DNA from: Monocercomonoides exilis
Taxonomy: Eukaryota; Preaxostyla; Oxymonadida; Polymastigidae
Length of the DNA: 64,000 nt
Direction of reading: 5' to 3'
Assembly: GCA_001643675.2 (NCBI GenBank)
Contig: LSRY02000034.1
Span: 868,001 to 932,000 of the forward strand
Shown: positions 9,850 to 21,200 of the stretch, piece by piece
Layout: the number at the start of each line of letters is the position of its first letter
How positions within the stretch are numbered: position 1 is the first letter of the stretch
Notes under the pieces: generated by a model
Databases searched by the model: none
The model's input: only the letters and a program-made list of their open reading frames with translations
Told to the model about the DNA's origin: nothing
Position numbers and translations under genes: made by a program

Positions 9850-11360
9850 GATCAACTTGATGGAGTGATGAATTCTTTGAGTTCAATATTTCCAAAGCTT
9901 CAGAATAAAATGCAAGTTGAATTACTTAAAAATCTGAGCACTTACTGTTCTTATTCACAATTGCGAGATTACCATTACGATATTACACAGGGACAATTCA
10001 ATTACGCGAAATATGGATCACTCCTTCATTATTTGGATGAGGAGAGTGATTGTGAAGATAGAAGATGCAAAAAAAGGCATTATCTCGATGAAGAATCACT
10101 TGCAAAAGTGAATAAGTTTTTGTTCGATAACACAGATGAATCCTCCGAGCTTCAAAAAAGAAAAAACAAAGTCAGAAAAAGTCTCCATGACTCTGAAGGT
10201 CAATATTTTTTTTTTATTTTCTGTTAATTATTTTGTATTATATTTTTCAAAATAAGATTTTGACAATGATGATAGTTGGGGCATTTTAAGTGAAAATTGT
10301 CTTTCTTCATGTGCTGATGATCAACAAAATGAATATTCCAACGAAAGCTATCAAAATTTCGATGAATCAACTCAGTTATCTATTCCACACGTTCCACAAT
10401 TGATTGCAAATGTAAGAAAAACTCCTGTATTTGATCCTTGTTCACCATCGAAACCAGTTGGCTTGAAAAATTTAGGAAATAGCTGTTTCTTTGCTGCAGC
10501 AATACAAATGTTTGCATCAATGAATAAATTCCATTCGAGGGGATTTCAGATAGAAACGAAAGATATTCTTTCTTCATCAATCATCAATATTTGCAAATCA
10601 ATAAATGATCAACAGGGGAATATTGAATCTTACTGGAACGAAGAATTCTACGAAAAATGGAACAATGAAAATGATATTTCAAAAATGGAGGAGCACGAAT
10701 CGGATGATGCAATTGAATGGTTACTGAAAATAATTCGTGAACAATCTCCTACTGCAATGAACAATTTGGGTTGTCATTCAACAGATAATATCATTTGCCA
10801 AATGTGTGGATATGCATCTTTTGAAATGCCACAAAAAGTTGATATTATCATTCTGTAAGGTCATTCAATTGAACATTCGTTGAACGAGTTTCAAATCCTT
10901 TAATCTCAAAAAAAGAACGAAGAATTGAGCTGTCCGTTATGCAGATCGATAGGTGGAGTGATTCAGCAAACTCAATATGCAAACAACTCAGATTTCTTGT
11001 TATTTCGACGTGAGAATATTTTTATTTCAACAAATGAACAAAATGATAAAGACGCTGGATTGAACAGATCATTATGGATGATTGAAGTTTCAAAAAACAT
11101 GCAAATCACTGATCAAGATTCAAATCAGAAAGAGAAATACAATCTTCTTTCCATAATTTTGTTCAATCCAACTGTCCATCATCACATCTGAATCACATTA
11201 TCAGATATTAATCAAATCGAAAACAGCAACGAACGAAATTTCAGTTGGAAAATATGCAACGATGAAAATGTGGAAGTGGTTAATGATCTTGAAGTGAAAA
11301 GCAAATATGAAGGGTTGTGCTCAAACGGATGGAAAACAAGTTTTCTATGTTATGTCAAAA
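9850..11360 (+). CDS. USP-like cysteine protease region
   Basis: Exon 9850-10205 starts after a splice acceptor and encodes a helical, acidic N-terminal region (KMQVELLKNLSTYCSY, then DEESDCEDRRCKKRH). A GT donor joins in phase to the exon starting at about 10255. That exon carries the Cys box PVGLKNLGNSCFFAAAIQMF, matching the USP consensus G-L-x-N-L-G-N-T-C-Y with the nucleophile Cys kept. A CxxC (ICQMCGY) and a second one (SCPLCRS, in the next exon from about 10915) fit the USP zinc ribbon. YNLLSIILFNPTVHHH stands where the USP His box (YxLxxVxxHxG..GHY) should be, and FSWKICNDENVEVV plus KTSFLCYVK match the family's last strands. Oddities: the GHY signature is not recognisable, a TGA follows HHHI at about 11189-11191, and the 10855-10915 intron does not join in phase at the obvious sites. 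Protease activity is therefore doubtful. Confidence 0.6.
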
Positions 11361-13196
11361 GTTCATTTATTCATATGGAAACTCAAAGACAATCTATTTA
11401 TCTCGATTCTTCTTTTCATCACTTCAGCAATGATTCAAATAGTTCAAACATTGCACCTGAAAACAATATTAATGATTCTTTGTTTTGTGGAGGAGTTAAC
11501 AGAACAACTTATAAAACGAAAAAACAACTTCACAGTGAATTGGTACAAAAAACAGGAATCAAAATGTCCTTCTCATATTTCTGCAAGAAAACACATGGTG
11601 TCATTACAAAACCTAGAGACAGAACTGACTTATGCTCCATTTGCGAAAGAGCAAGATATTTACAGAAATTTTCTCTCAATAGACAACTCAGTGATCAGGA
11701 AAATCAAGAGCTGCAATCCATTTCAGAGCATAAAAAATGGGCAGAATGCCAAAAACAATCTTTTGTTGATTCAAAGAGCAAACTGAAAAACGGAGATCTT
11801 CTTTTGCTGATAGACTTCAAAGAGAATTGGCAGCTTCCGCTTTCAAGAAGAGAAGTCAGTAAAGATTATTACACAAAAAAACAAGTGTCTGACCTGTGCA
11901 TTATTTCATACACAAAACAAAATGATTCACTTCACAAAACATGTCATCACTTCATTTCGGACTGTTTAACTCATGATTTCAGATACGCCATTGAATGCTT
12001 GAACGTAGTAATAGAAAAACATATATCAGAATCACACCTACTTCAATCAACTTTGACAGTTTTTTCGGACTCTGGTCCTCACTTCAGGAATAAATACTTT
12101 TTAAGTAATTTTCTAAGTGGCAGTCAAAATATACAACAATTTTCATCGATATTTGTTAATTGCTTCACAGAGCAGCATGGTAAATCGGAATGCGATGGAG
12201 AGTTTGGATCAATTTCATCAAAATTATCAACAACAAGCTTAGAAACCGGAAGCAATGCTTCATCATTTTGTGCCTTTTTGAAACAAATTTTTGATTCTTC
12301 AATTCAAAGCACTATAAACGAGAAAATGTACAGACAGTTTCACTTGTGTGTTTCACTTTTTTTCATTTAATAACGTTGAAGTTATATATATGGGTGATAA
12401 TTTTTGAAAAGTCGAAAATGTTTAATTTTCAAATAAATCAAAAATTTCATATTTTGCACAAATTATTGTTTGCACCCACGAATCTTCACCAAAGTGGAAG
12501 ATATAATTTGGCAATACCATTCAACACGTTCCTGTAAAGTTGCACGAGCGGGAACTGAAATTTGATCAAGATATGAAATTTTTGATTAATTTTTAAACAA
12601 AACATTTGCAACTTTTCAAAAAGAATCACCCATATATATATATTTTTGGCTTCAGATACACTCCGTCAAATAAAAAAACTTGGAGTTGGCTGAAAATTCC
12701 ATCTATGATGATTTATTTATCTTTCAAAAGACAAAACGATCATATATACACGGCATCTCATTCACAATTGTTGGAGGATAAATGGAAAATTATCAGTGAT
12801 GGCAAAAGTGGGCAAGAACGAATAGTTGGAGAAAGAAAGAAGTTTTCAGAAGCAAATGCAGATCATTCAAACAACATGCCCATCAAAGACAGAACATTAT
12901 CTCGAATAAATCAAAGAATGTCAATGGAAAAATCAGCAGCCTTTTCACTTACGAAGAAAACTGCATCAAAAGGATGTTCATTCCCAAATCAAAGCATTCA
13001 ATTTGAAAGAAAAAAAAAGACCGAAAAATTACGAAACAAAAATGATTTACAAATTATTCACAACACACGAAGGAATTCTTCTAATATCGATGAGGATTTG
13101 ATAATTATTGAAACAAATGAAATTATTAGATCAAATAAGAAAAATTCATCCAATTCAGAAATGGATAATTACTCAAACAAACGAAAATGTTTTTAA
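11361..13196 (+). CDS. DDE-type transposase-like domain
   Basis: Continues in frame from the USP-like region. Landmarks in order: a Cys pair in DLCSICERARY; LLLIDFKENWQLPLSRREVS, the first acidic site; TVFSDSGPHFRNKYF, the second; and CFTEQHGKSECDGEFGSISS, the His-Gly-Lys-Ser plus D/E block. This order (DF-x-EN, SD-x-x-x-HF, HGK-S-x-x-DG-x-x-G) is that of a widespread family of transposase-like genes in animals and protists, recognised here from memory. The exon ends at 12336; an intron of 319 bp (12337-12655) joins in phase to YTPSNKKTWSWLKIPSM and a basic tail ending NKRKCF before TAA at 13194-13196. Nearly the whole intron is a MITE. The domain looks intact in reading frame, but the upstream TGA leaves expression uncertain. 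Confidence 0.6.
12391..12632. mobile_element. MITE of the TGGGTGAT family inside an intron
   Basis: A 242-bp element with inverted ends TGGGTGATAATTTTTGAAAA and (reverse complement of the right end) TGGGTGATTCTTTTTGAAAA. TA lies on both sides within a TATATATA context. The similarity between the two arms extends about 70 bp inward. The ends match those of the Tc1/mariner element at 40695-42992, which could have mobilised it. Removing it would shrink the host intron from 319 bp to about 75 bp, close to other introns in the window. Confidence 0.75.
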
Positions 13197-13387
13197 TCTC
13201 TAATGTGTATTTTGTTGTTCAAATTTGTTAAAATATTGAACTTTTTTTTTGAACTGTTTCCACAATTGTTAATTAATATATTTATTTATTTCAAGACAAT
13301 TCTTTTTCAACTGTAATGGTTCGAAGTTTTTATGCATTAATTGATTTATGTTGTTATTATATTTTTTTATGAGATTTCTTGACTTTA

Positions 13388-13637
13388 TTGCTTAGCTCAC
13401 TGCAGTCTTGTCGGTTCCAAAAAAAATATTCATAAAACATTAAGGGGTTGGGGTTCCCGAAACGCAGACTCCCAGGAAAAAATAACGATAAAGTTTTCCA
13501 AACTTTGTTGTTATTTTTTTGCTTAGCTTGCAAAAGTCTAGTCGGTTTCACATTATGTTAAAAGAATATTTGGGGTTGGGGTTCCCGGAATTTTAACTCC
13601 CAGGATGAAGTTAAAATAAATCTGTTTTTTATTTTAA
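13388..13637. repeat. Two 131-bp tandem units with conserved G-rich core and hairpins
   Basis: Unit 1 starts at 13388 and unit 2 at 13519. Both begin TTGCTTAGCT, share a GTCGGTT block and the core GGGGTTGGGGTTCCCG followed by ACTCCCAGGA, and end in an AT-rich palindrome. In unit 1 the palindrome is AAAGTTTTCC/AAACTTT inside ATAAC/GTTAT; in unit 2 it is GTTAAAATAA/TTATTTTAAC. TGGG and CCCA flank a variable loop, so a structured transcript is possible. No tRNA, 5S or known snRNA pattern fits. Confidence 0.6.
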
Positions 13638-14089
13638 CATCCTCTTTTTTAAAAGCTGTTATATTTTTTTTGAAATTGAAAGAATTAGTTTCAATTGTGG
13701 AAACGTTTCAAAAATTTTTCACATTTATCTCGATCATTTTCACATTTTTTGAATACCAAAGTATTTTAATTATTAACGTTTTTAAATTTATAGGAATGTT
13801 GAAGTTTGTTTTGAGAATTATTTGTTTTTTATTTGGAAGAATAAAAAAATCATACATAATTATCAGTTATATTTTTAATATGAAGAATTTTTTTTATCAT
13901 TAGAATAACAAAAACTATTTCACACAATTAATTTTAAGTTTTTGAAGATAAAAAAAACAAGGGCATAAAAATTATGTTTTTCCATATTTCGTCCCATATG
14001 TTTAAAAGAAAGGAATTATGTCTATTCAGTGTCGATTGATCAGTATTAAAAAAGAATTCTCAGACCGAAAATATTGATTGAAAAAATAC

Positions 14090-14110
14090 GGATTCAAAAA
14101 TAATCACCCA
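14090..14110. repeat. Solitary TGGGTGAT-type inverted-repeat end
   Basis: The reverse complement reads TGGGTGATTATTTTTGAA, as in the MITE and Tc1 ends, but there is no TA outside it and no partner end within a few hundred bases. Probably a deletion remnant. Confidence 0.45.
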
Positions 14111-15372
14111 GAATATTATCATGTATGAATTTTTCCCAAAATGACTTTTGAGCTTTTATTTTCAAAACGATATATTCAGTCTTCGTTTTTCTTTTCTTTT
14201 TTGATAAAAAATAAATTTAAATTTCACATTTATCTTTGTATTCATCCAATTCATTAAAAAGAGTTTCTTTTTTATAAGTTAATAGAAGAAATGCTAAACA
14301 TTTTGAATCGGAATGAATTGAGTATTGAGAAGATTGACGAAGCATTTAAAACACAAAGGTTAAAGCATTTCTGAAAATTCTGTAGTTTATTAATGCTTTT
14401 TTGATCTCTAAAGAAATAAAGCCTGTGTGAAGAGAATGTCACAATATTTCTGTGAATCCACACTTTTTAAAGAAGAAAATGCTTCGAATGGAGAGCGGTA
14501 ATTTTTGGAATGTCACAATTTCGACATTGCAAATAACCCTCTAATTAATAGCTGTGAACTTTGAACAATGTTTAACTTTAATAATGATGCAAATATCTTT
14601 AGTCTTTAACTCAAATAAAACATAGGATCTCCTTTTGATGTGAAAGTGTCCAGGAAAAAAATACAGTATAAAAAATAATTTTTTTTTTGTGTTATTTCAG
14701 AAATATCTTTAATATAAAGAGAAAAGTCAACATGTATTTTTGGGTTATGTTCTTGTTCCTTTCATGTTCACAAAGTTGTTCTCTGTTAAAAATAAAAGTT
14801 TTGTTCAGTTAATAAAACTTATTGATTTCTTTTTTTAAATTAAAACAAATAACTGTTATTAATTTAAAATTAATAAAACAATCATAACACTCCATTAAAT
14901 TCAAGATGAATATTTTTCAAATTAATAAACATTTCTAATACCCTTTTGATTATAATTGATAATAATAATTAATAAATCACAATTCTCGGAATAATTAAAA
15001 TTGATCGTTTAAAAAAATTAAAAATTTGTGATTAATTGTTGATTGTTATTATAATTCATGTCAAAAATTCCAAACTTGGCGTATTGTTGGTTTCACTTAA
15101 GTTTCCAATTTCAAAAAGGCTTTTTGATAAAAAAAAAACTCATTTTTCAGTCTTTTCACGTACCCATTAAAAAATATTTCATTATCGAAAACTCATTTTA
15201 CTCATCATTTGAAAAGAAGATTTGAATAATTCAATGCTGAAATCAGGCGCAACTAATAAATTCAACACAGATAACATTTGCTGTGGGGATTTCAACAAGC
15301 TTGATATGACATAAGAATTGCAGTTTTTAATAAACGGATAAAGCTGTTTTTCATCCCTGTAAAAGATTCAAA

Positions 15373-16761
15373 TTGGCTGTCTGGCTTTATTTCGCAGTAC
15401 CAACAAGACGTTCTGGTGAAAGAAGGGGAAATTCTGGAGCAACCACTTGGAAGGCTTTATCATTTTTGAAAGTTGTTGATGCGAAAGGCGAGAATGTGCA
15501 GCGCCTCTGTGAAGACATAGACTTGATAGAAAAAGTAAAGAAGATTTGCAGGGGATTACAAAAGCGTGTTGAGCTCTTGGCAGCTCGAACACTTGGGCAC
15601 GTGAGCCGAATTGTGTGTTTTGAAAGAAATGTCATATTGGGTGAAATGTCTGCGGAAGCTGGCAATTTCGCAAAGCAGGCAATGTGCCTTGTAAAATCCA
15701 TTACATATATTACCAAGGACGATAGGGTGTACACAATCGAAGATGAACTGACACATTTGGGTGAATGTGACGATGAAGACATATGCTTATTCACAACAGC
15801 AGTTTTTCGTTCATTCACGATGAGCAGTGGTATATTTGTTCTATTTGACACATACTTTTTGTTGTAATTATTTGGCTCTTTTTTTATTTTTTTCCCAAAA
15901 AATAGGAATGACTCCATGCTTTGGAAGTGAGGATCCAGACATCTTGGAAAGTGGCTTCATGGGTTGCTGTACAACGCAATTCATTCTGTTGTATTGGATG
16001 CACTGGATATGACAAGTGAGCATTTCGATTCCGACATTGTTCTTGACCATGGCGAGTATGCAAGCACAGACAGTCTGCTTGCCGTTGACTCGTTTGCTCC
16101 TGCTCCAAATCCTCCAGACATTCTGCTGCAATCCCAGTCGCCTTATAGCAACTGTTCTTCTGGTTTGGTGCCTCCAGCGCATTCGAAGGGGCCAGTCTGC
16201 TCCATTGCCTTTTGTGCATTTCAGTGCTTGTGCATCATTGCCAGAGAACAGCACCGTGCGCTTATGCAATTGTTGATGAGCGAAGAAAGAATTGTGGAAA
16301 AAGTGAAGAGCCATTTGTTTGGCAGTTGGAACAAAGAAAGTTGGAAGGAAATATTTAGAGGGAGCATATTTTACGACGTTGATGACGAAAGGAGAAATAT
16401 GTGCTCTTTTGGCGGTGCTAATTTCCAGCGGATGGCCGATGGATTGTTTTGCGAAGAGAAAAGCTCCAAAGAAATGATGGTGGGTTTCTGTGAGATAGCT
16501 GCGAAGTGTTTTCAAATGTGGCTGTCTGTACCTATTTCGCAGGATATCCAAAAGTTCATCGAAAAATGTTTGCTAAACAGAATGGGTGTGCTGCTGTACG
16601 AAGAAGCAAGCGACACGCTGAGAGAAGAGGCAGCAAAGGCACTTTTGAATGCATGGGCAACATTGTCTTCGAATGCCCATATTGTTTCCCATCTTCAAAG
16701 GATTTACAGATACGATCTCAAGCGTATGGATGCCTTCCTCAGCCGCTGCGTGGAAGATTGA
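15373..16761 (+). CDS. Two-exon armadillo-like protein, unrecognised
   Basis: Exon 1 (about 15373-15829) follows a good acceptor (TTTATTTCGCAG) and encodes helical sequence such as VQRLCEDIDLIEKVKKICRG and AKQAMCLVKSITYITKDDRV. A GTATAT donor at 15830 joins in phase to an acceptor at 15931 (GTGAG), giving the long second frame with REQHRALMQLLMSEERIVEK, FCEIAAKCFQMWLSVPI and LREEAAKALLNAWATLSS, ending RCVED and TGA at 16759-16761. The stronger-looking acceptor at 15905 would lead into a short frame stopping at 16014, so either the weaker site is used or this copy is damaged. About 428 residues are visible; the start exon is missing. Regular 40-residue helical repeats suggest an armadillo/HEAT scaffold. 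The function is unknown. Confidence 0.5.
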
Positions 16762-17203
16762 GCGCAATGCTTGCAGACGCATGCGAGGAAGAAGGCGTCA
16801 TGGACGTTTTGTGAGGACATTGAGCTCAGAATGAATTTGAAGACAGGAGGAAAGTTGAAAAGGAGGAACTGATAAGAAGCAGAATGAAAGCAAAGCGCGA
16901 CTTAAAGATTTGCCCAGTTTGTGCAATGCACGCTGATGCAAAAGGCAAATTGAGATGAAGAAGAAGTTGAAAACGAAGAAGAGAACAAAGAGAATCCCCA
17001 TTCAGATGCAGGAAAAGATCTTTAAAGCACAGAATTGACTCTGAATGATGAATAGTGCCTGAAGGCTCTTGCTGAATGTTTGGGTGCGAGCAGAATGCCT
17101 TCAAACGAATATGCAAAGGTGCGACATGAGGCAGATGATTTCTTTTATTTTTGGAGAGAAGAAAGTCATTGCTGCCACGAAAGCGACTGCGAAGCATTAT
17201 AAA
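16762..17203 (+). pseudogene. Decayed continuation of the armadillo-like gene
   Basis: Past the stop at 16761, protein-like stretches continue in shifting frames: LSAMLADACEEEGVMDVL; then RRKVEKEELIRSRMKAKRDL with a CPVCAMH; then ENEEENKENPHSDAGKD; then KALAECLGASRMPSNEYAKV and DDFFYFWREESHCCHESD before TAA at about 17201. Stops of all three kinds (TGA, TAA, TAG) and at least two frameshifts lie between them. I read this as a rotted 3' half of the preceding gene or of a related neighbour. Confidence 0.4.
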
Positions 17204-18230
17204 TCGGGGATGGCATTGGAGTTTTATTGGTTGCATTTTGAGGATTCAAAGAGAAAAGTTTTTGCTGTTTTGTTTGCGAAAATCTCTGAAATTTGTGAAA
17301 TTTGTGAAATTTGAGATTTTCACCATGCTTTTCAAAGAGCATTTCAATTGTTTATTGGTTGTTGAGTTTTTTTTTTTCGCTTTTAACAAATGCTTTTTCT
17401 GGGTGAACCGTTAATTTTTATTATTTTTATGCTCCTTTGCAATTCCTGTTCTTTTTTTCAAAGAGTATTTCTTGATTCATTTTTAAGTGTATTTCATCTG
17501 AACAGTTTTATATGTTTCTGAATGTGTGGGAGTGCATTCATCACAAATTATTTCATGATTCTTCAATGCATTTTTCTGTTTCCGTGCATTTTAAATCATT
17601 TAATGCTTAATGTTCGCTTTTTTGTTTTCATTCGCTTTTGAGACTGTCAATGTTATTACTTTTGATATGAAGAAGACTGCAACACTCGAAAAGAGATTTA
17701 AAATCAAAGAGAGTTGCGGAAAAATATCTGATTTCGTTGAAACTTCAATAGAGAAACAATATCTTCCAGTTTCATTTTGTTTCGAAAGGGGATGAAAAAG
17801 ATGTTTTCACATTCAAAGAAAAAGTCCATCAATTGTCAACTCACAATAATATCTTTTCCCAAAGTCTATCCATCTTCTGAAAAGATGTTTGAGGAAATGG
17901 ATCATCAGTGCTTTCTAATCTCATTCGTCAATCTGTTGAACAGTTTTCTTTTTTTCCAAATTCATTGATCGATTAACCACAATTAGCTTCCAAAAATCAT
18001 ATTTTCGCTGTGGAGGGGCGATTGCAATTGCGAAACGATTTATTTGCGAGGATTTCGAATGTATTTAATGGCAGCTTTTGTTTTATTTGGGGCAGCTAAT
18101 TTTTTTGAATGGTTTTGTTGTTTTTTCAGAAAGAATCGAATTGGCAAACAAGAGCTGTGGTCAAGGCGAAAACCGATTTTAGCATTGTTGAAGCAACGCA
18201 GAAGCAGCGGGTAATAGCAGCAGAGCTTCT
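17204..18230. other. Spacer upstream of the giant USP gene
   Basis: A 61-codon frame at 17610-17795 and a following one at 17777-17968 on plus have a somewhat protein-like composition but no recognisable family. The USP start codon is preceded in frame by TGA at 18189-18191. The 5' leader of that gene should lie here; no promoter motif is defensible. Confidence 0.4.
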
Positions 18231-21200
18231 ATGTCGAGTTTTATCCGTTCGTCGGAGGTGAATTCGCTGCTGAGATCGAGCTTCTTCAGCAAAACGAGGG
18301 CGGAAGGGTTTGTAAATCTGGGGAACACATGCTATCTGAATTCGGTGCTTGTGGCGTTTTCGCACCTGCCGCCGTTTGTGTCAGCGCTGTTGAGGCCTTC
18401 GCTGTGGAAGAATGTTTTGGAGGTTGCGAAAGAGATGACATTTTCGTTTGAAAAGCCCAAAAAATCGAGTGCTAAAAAGCGGCGCACAGCGGAGCAGCCA
18501 CGTAAAACGGAAAGTGGATTTGGAGGAAGTAAGTTTTTGGAATTGTTCACAAAAGAAGAAATGAGTGAGCTGAGCCGTGTTGCACTTCGAAGGCAGTTTC
18601 CGCTGTCTCTGCTGGTGTGCATGCACATCCTTGCGTTCAAGCACAAGCGCAACTCACCGATATCGTGCAGCATGTTTTTCCCGCTGTTGTCGTATCTGTC
18701 GCATGGGTCGTTTGAAATTGGGCTGATGTGCGATGCGGAAGAATTGACCTCGTTTCTGCTGAACGAGATGAGCGAAGAGCTGCTTGTGGCGCTTGACGGC
18801 GGGTGCAGGGTGCGCTTTCTGAGAGAAAATCGAAGAAAGATAATTTGTGTACTGAAGGAAGAAGGAGAACGGAGATGGAACATGAGCAACAATATCCTCC
18901 TCTTGGCAAGTGAACCAGACAAAAAGAAAGAGCAAACGGAGCAAGAAGCTCGCACAGCATCTTCAGATGATGAGAAAGGCAAGTGCAAAGAGGAGAAAAT
19001 GGATGGAGAGCAGTTTGAAGTGGAACTTCTGGGGAAGGAAGAAGAGCTGATGAAAGGGGTGAAGATGAAGCGAACGAGCGAGGAATGGAAGAGTGTGCTT
19101 CGCTCGAAGGAATTTGAGAGGGAGCAGATTGCAGAACTTATTAATTGGGGCAGTTTCAAAGGCAAAGGCAAAGTCAAAGCCAAAGGAAAAGGAAAAGAGA
19201 AAGAGAAAGGGAAAACCAAAGGGAGTGTTCTGCTTCAGAAGTGGGAGGAGCTGAAAAGTTCGCGTTCTTGTTGGCAGGCGAGTGAAAGGGCAGCAGAAAT
19301 ACCCAGCGAGCCAGTGCGATTTGTGGGGATTGTGGGGCTTGTGGAAAAGAAGGAAGGGGATTCGTGTTTTGAGCAGAGCAGCACAAAGAGGAAAAGAGGA
19401 ATGCGGTTGTCGTCGTTTCTGCCACCGAAATATCTGTGGCCGCCGACTTTGGCAAAATGGAGCGACAAAAGCGAAGCGATATGGAAAGGGCAGAGCGAAG
19501 GAAAGCGATGCTTGGGAGAAGCAGCAGATGAATTGCAGAAGGCAACCGTGTGTTCTGAAGCACCTCATGAAAACTGCGCTGACAATTCACAACATTCACT
19601 TGACTGTCCTGTTGACTCAGATTTCAATACATCCACTTCATCTGATTCACTTCATAATCCAACTTCTTCTTCATCATCTTCCTTATCCTCTTCATCTCTT
19701 CCACTTCATTCTCACAATTCTGCACATTCATCAGACACAATTTCACCATCATCTTCTTCCTCTTCATCTCATTCCTCTCCTTTGATTTCTTCCTCTTCCT
19801 CTTTCTCTTCCTCTTCTTCCTCTTCTTCTTCATCATCATCTGATCTTGTCACTACTTTCTTTGGGACGCAGATGCTGTGTCCAGTCACGATGACCTTCAA
19901 CTCCATCGTGAAAAGCACAATTCGATGCACAAAATGCCGCCGAGAGACGAAAAAGAAGGAGATGTACAGAGTGTTTCCAATGAAGCTTACACAGCAGCCG
20001 GATCTGCCAGAGGAAGAAGAGAAGGAAGAAGAGGAAGAGGAAGAGGAAGATGGTGGTGATGATGATGATGAAGAGGAGGAGGACAATGATGGCGACGATG
20101 AAGGCGATGACGAAGATGGAAGCGAAGGAGAAGGAGAAGGAGAAGAACAAGAAAGAAGGGGAAGAAGAAATAAGAGGCGAAGAGTTGTTGGAAGAAGAGG
20201 GGTTGATGAAAGCAGCAGAAGAAGGCATATTCTGAGAGGAGGAGAAAGGAAATGGGGTGGAGAAGAAGAAGAGGAAGAGGAAGAAGAAGAACAAGAAGAA
20301 GAGGAAAATTATAAAGAAAATGAAAATGACTATGATGAAGAGGAAAACAAGAAAGATCGAAAGAATGAAGCATTTGCAAGCAACAGAAAAAGCCTTGGAG
20401 ATTTTGAGCGAAAAAACAAAGAGAAAAAATCGTTTTTGCGATCGGCTGCTTCTTCGCAGCACAAATACGAGACGAGAAAGACACAGCGCAGTCAGACGGG
20501 AGAGAAAGGGAAGAGGAGCAAGCAAACAAGCAAACAACAAGAAATTCCGACCAAAAAAAAGAATTCGACTTCTTCGCGTGGCTCAGAAATGCCAGTGAAG
20601 TTGTTTTCGTTTTCTCGAACACATGACAATTCATCATCATCATCGTCTTCTTCTTCTTCTTCTTCTTCTTCTTCATGTTCTTCATCAACACGCCATTCAT
20701 CTTCATCCTCTTCATCATCATCATTTTCTTCTTCTTTCTCTTTCTCTTCTCCGATTCAAAGTGATCTCCAATCACTTTCATACAACCTCCGCCATCGAGC
20801 AATTGACAACACACAAAATGAAGACAAAAACAAAGACAAATATGGAGATGAAGATGATGATGAAGACGGAGAAGGAGAAGAAGGGGAAGATGATGAAGTT
20901 GATGAAGGAAAAAACAATGTTCAAACAAGAAGTTCTGTTGTAACACGCAGCAGAAGCGAGCCAGCTGCTCAAAAAGGAGGGAAAAGTGGAAATCGAAAGA
21001 AAACAAACACAAAATTGAATGGAAGCAAAACAGGTGGGGTTGGAGTGAAGGAGAGGGAGAAAGAGAAGGAGAAGGAGAAGAATGTGAGTGAGAATAGGAA
21101 CAGGAACAGGAATAAAGCGAAAAATGAGGGAAAAATTGGATTTGCACAGAAAACAGAGCAGAGAATGGTGTATAGATTGAGAGGTGCTTTGAAAGGTGGG

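Larger units (their letters stand above)
9850..13196 (+). mobile_element. Transposon-like gene: USP-like protease plus DDE transposase
   Basis: A chain of plus-strand exons that reads first as a ubiquitin-specific-protease-like domain and then as a DDE/RNase H-fold transposase-like domain. From 10925 to 12336 both are in the same reading frame, apart from one TGA at about 11189-11191. No terminal inverted repeats or target duplications were found, so the element's ends are unknown. Coordinates here are the coding span only. It may be a domesticated or decaying copy. Confidence 0.55.
13197..15370. other. Long AT-rich spacer
   Basis: About 2.2 kb with no supported gene. It contains the 131-bp tandem repeat (13388-13637) and a solitary TGGGTGAT-family end at 14090-14110. 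The remainder is oligo-A/T-rich sequence with short random frames. Confidence 0.6.

Noticed and set aside
13388-13430. tRNA-like A-box (TAGCTCACTGC) in the 131-bp repeat
   Set aside because: No B-box at the right distance and no cloverleaf; not a tRNA gene.
13440-13590. GGGGTTGGGG as telomeric repeat
   Set aside because: Only two G-blocks per unit and no long array; it is part of a 131-bp repeat.
15906-16014. Short exon ending LLYWMHWI from the acceptor at 15905
   Set aside because: It stops at once, whereas the acceptor at 15931 joins in phase to a long protein-like frame; kept only as an alternative.
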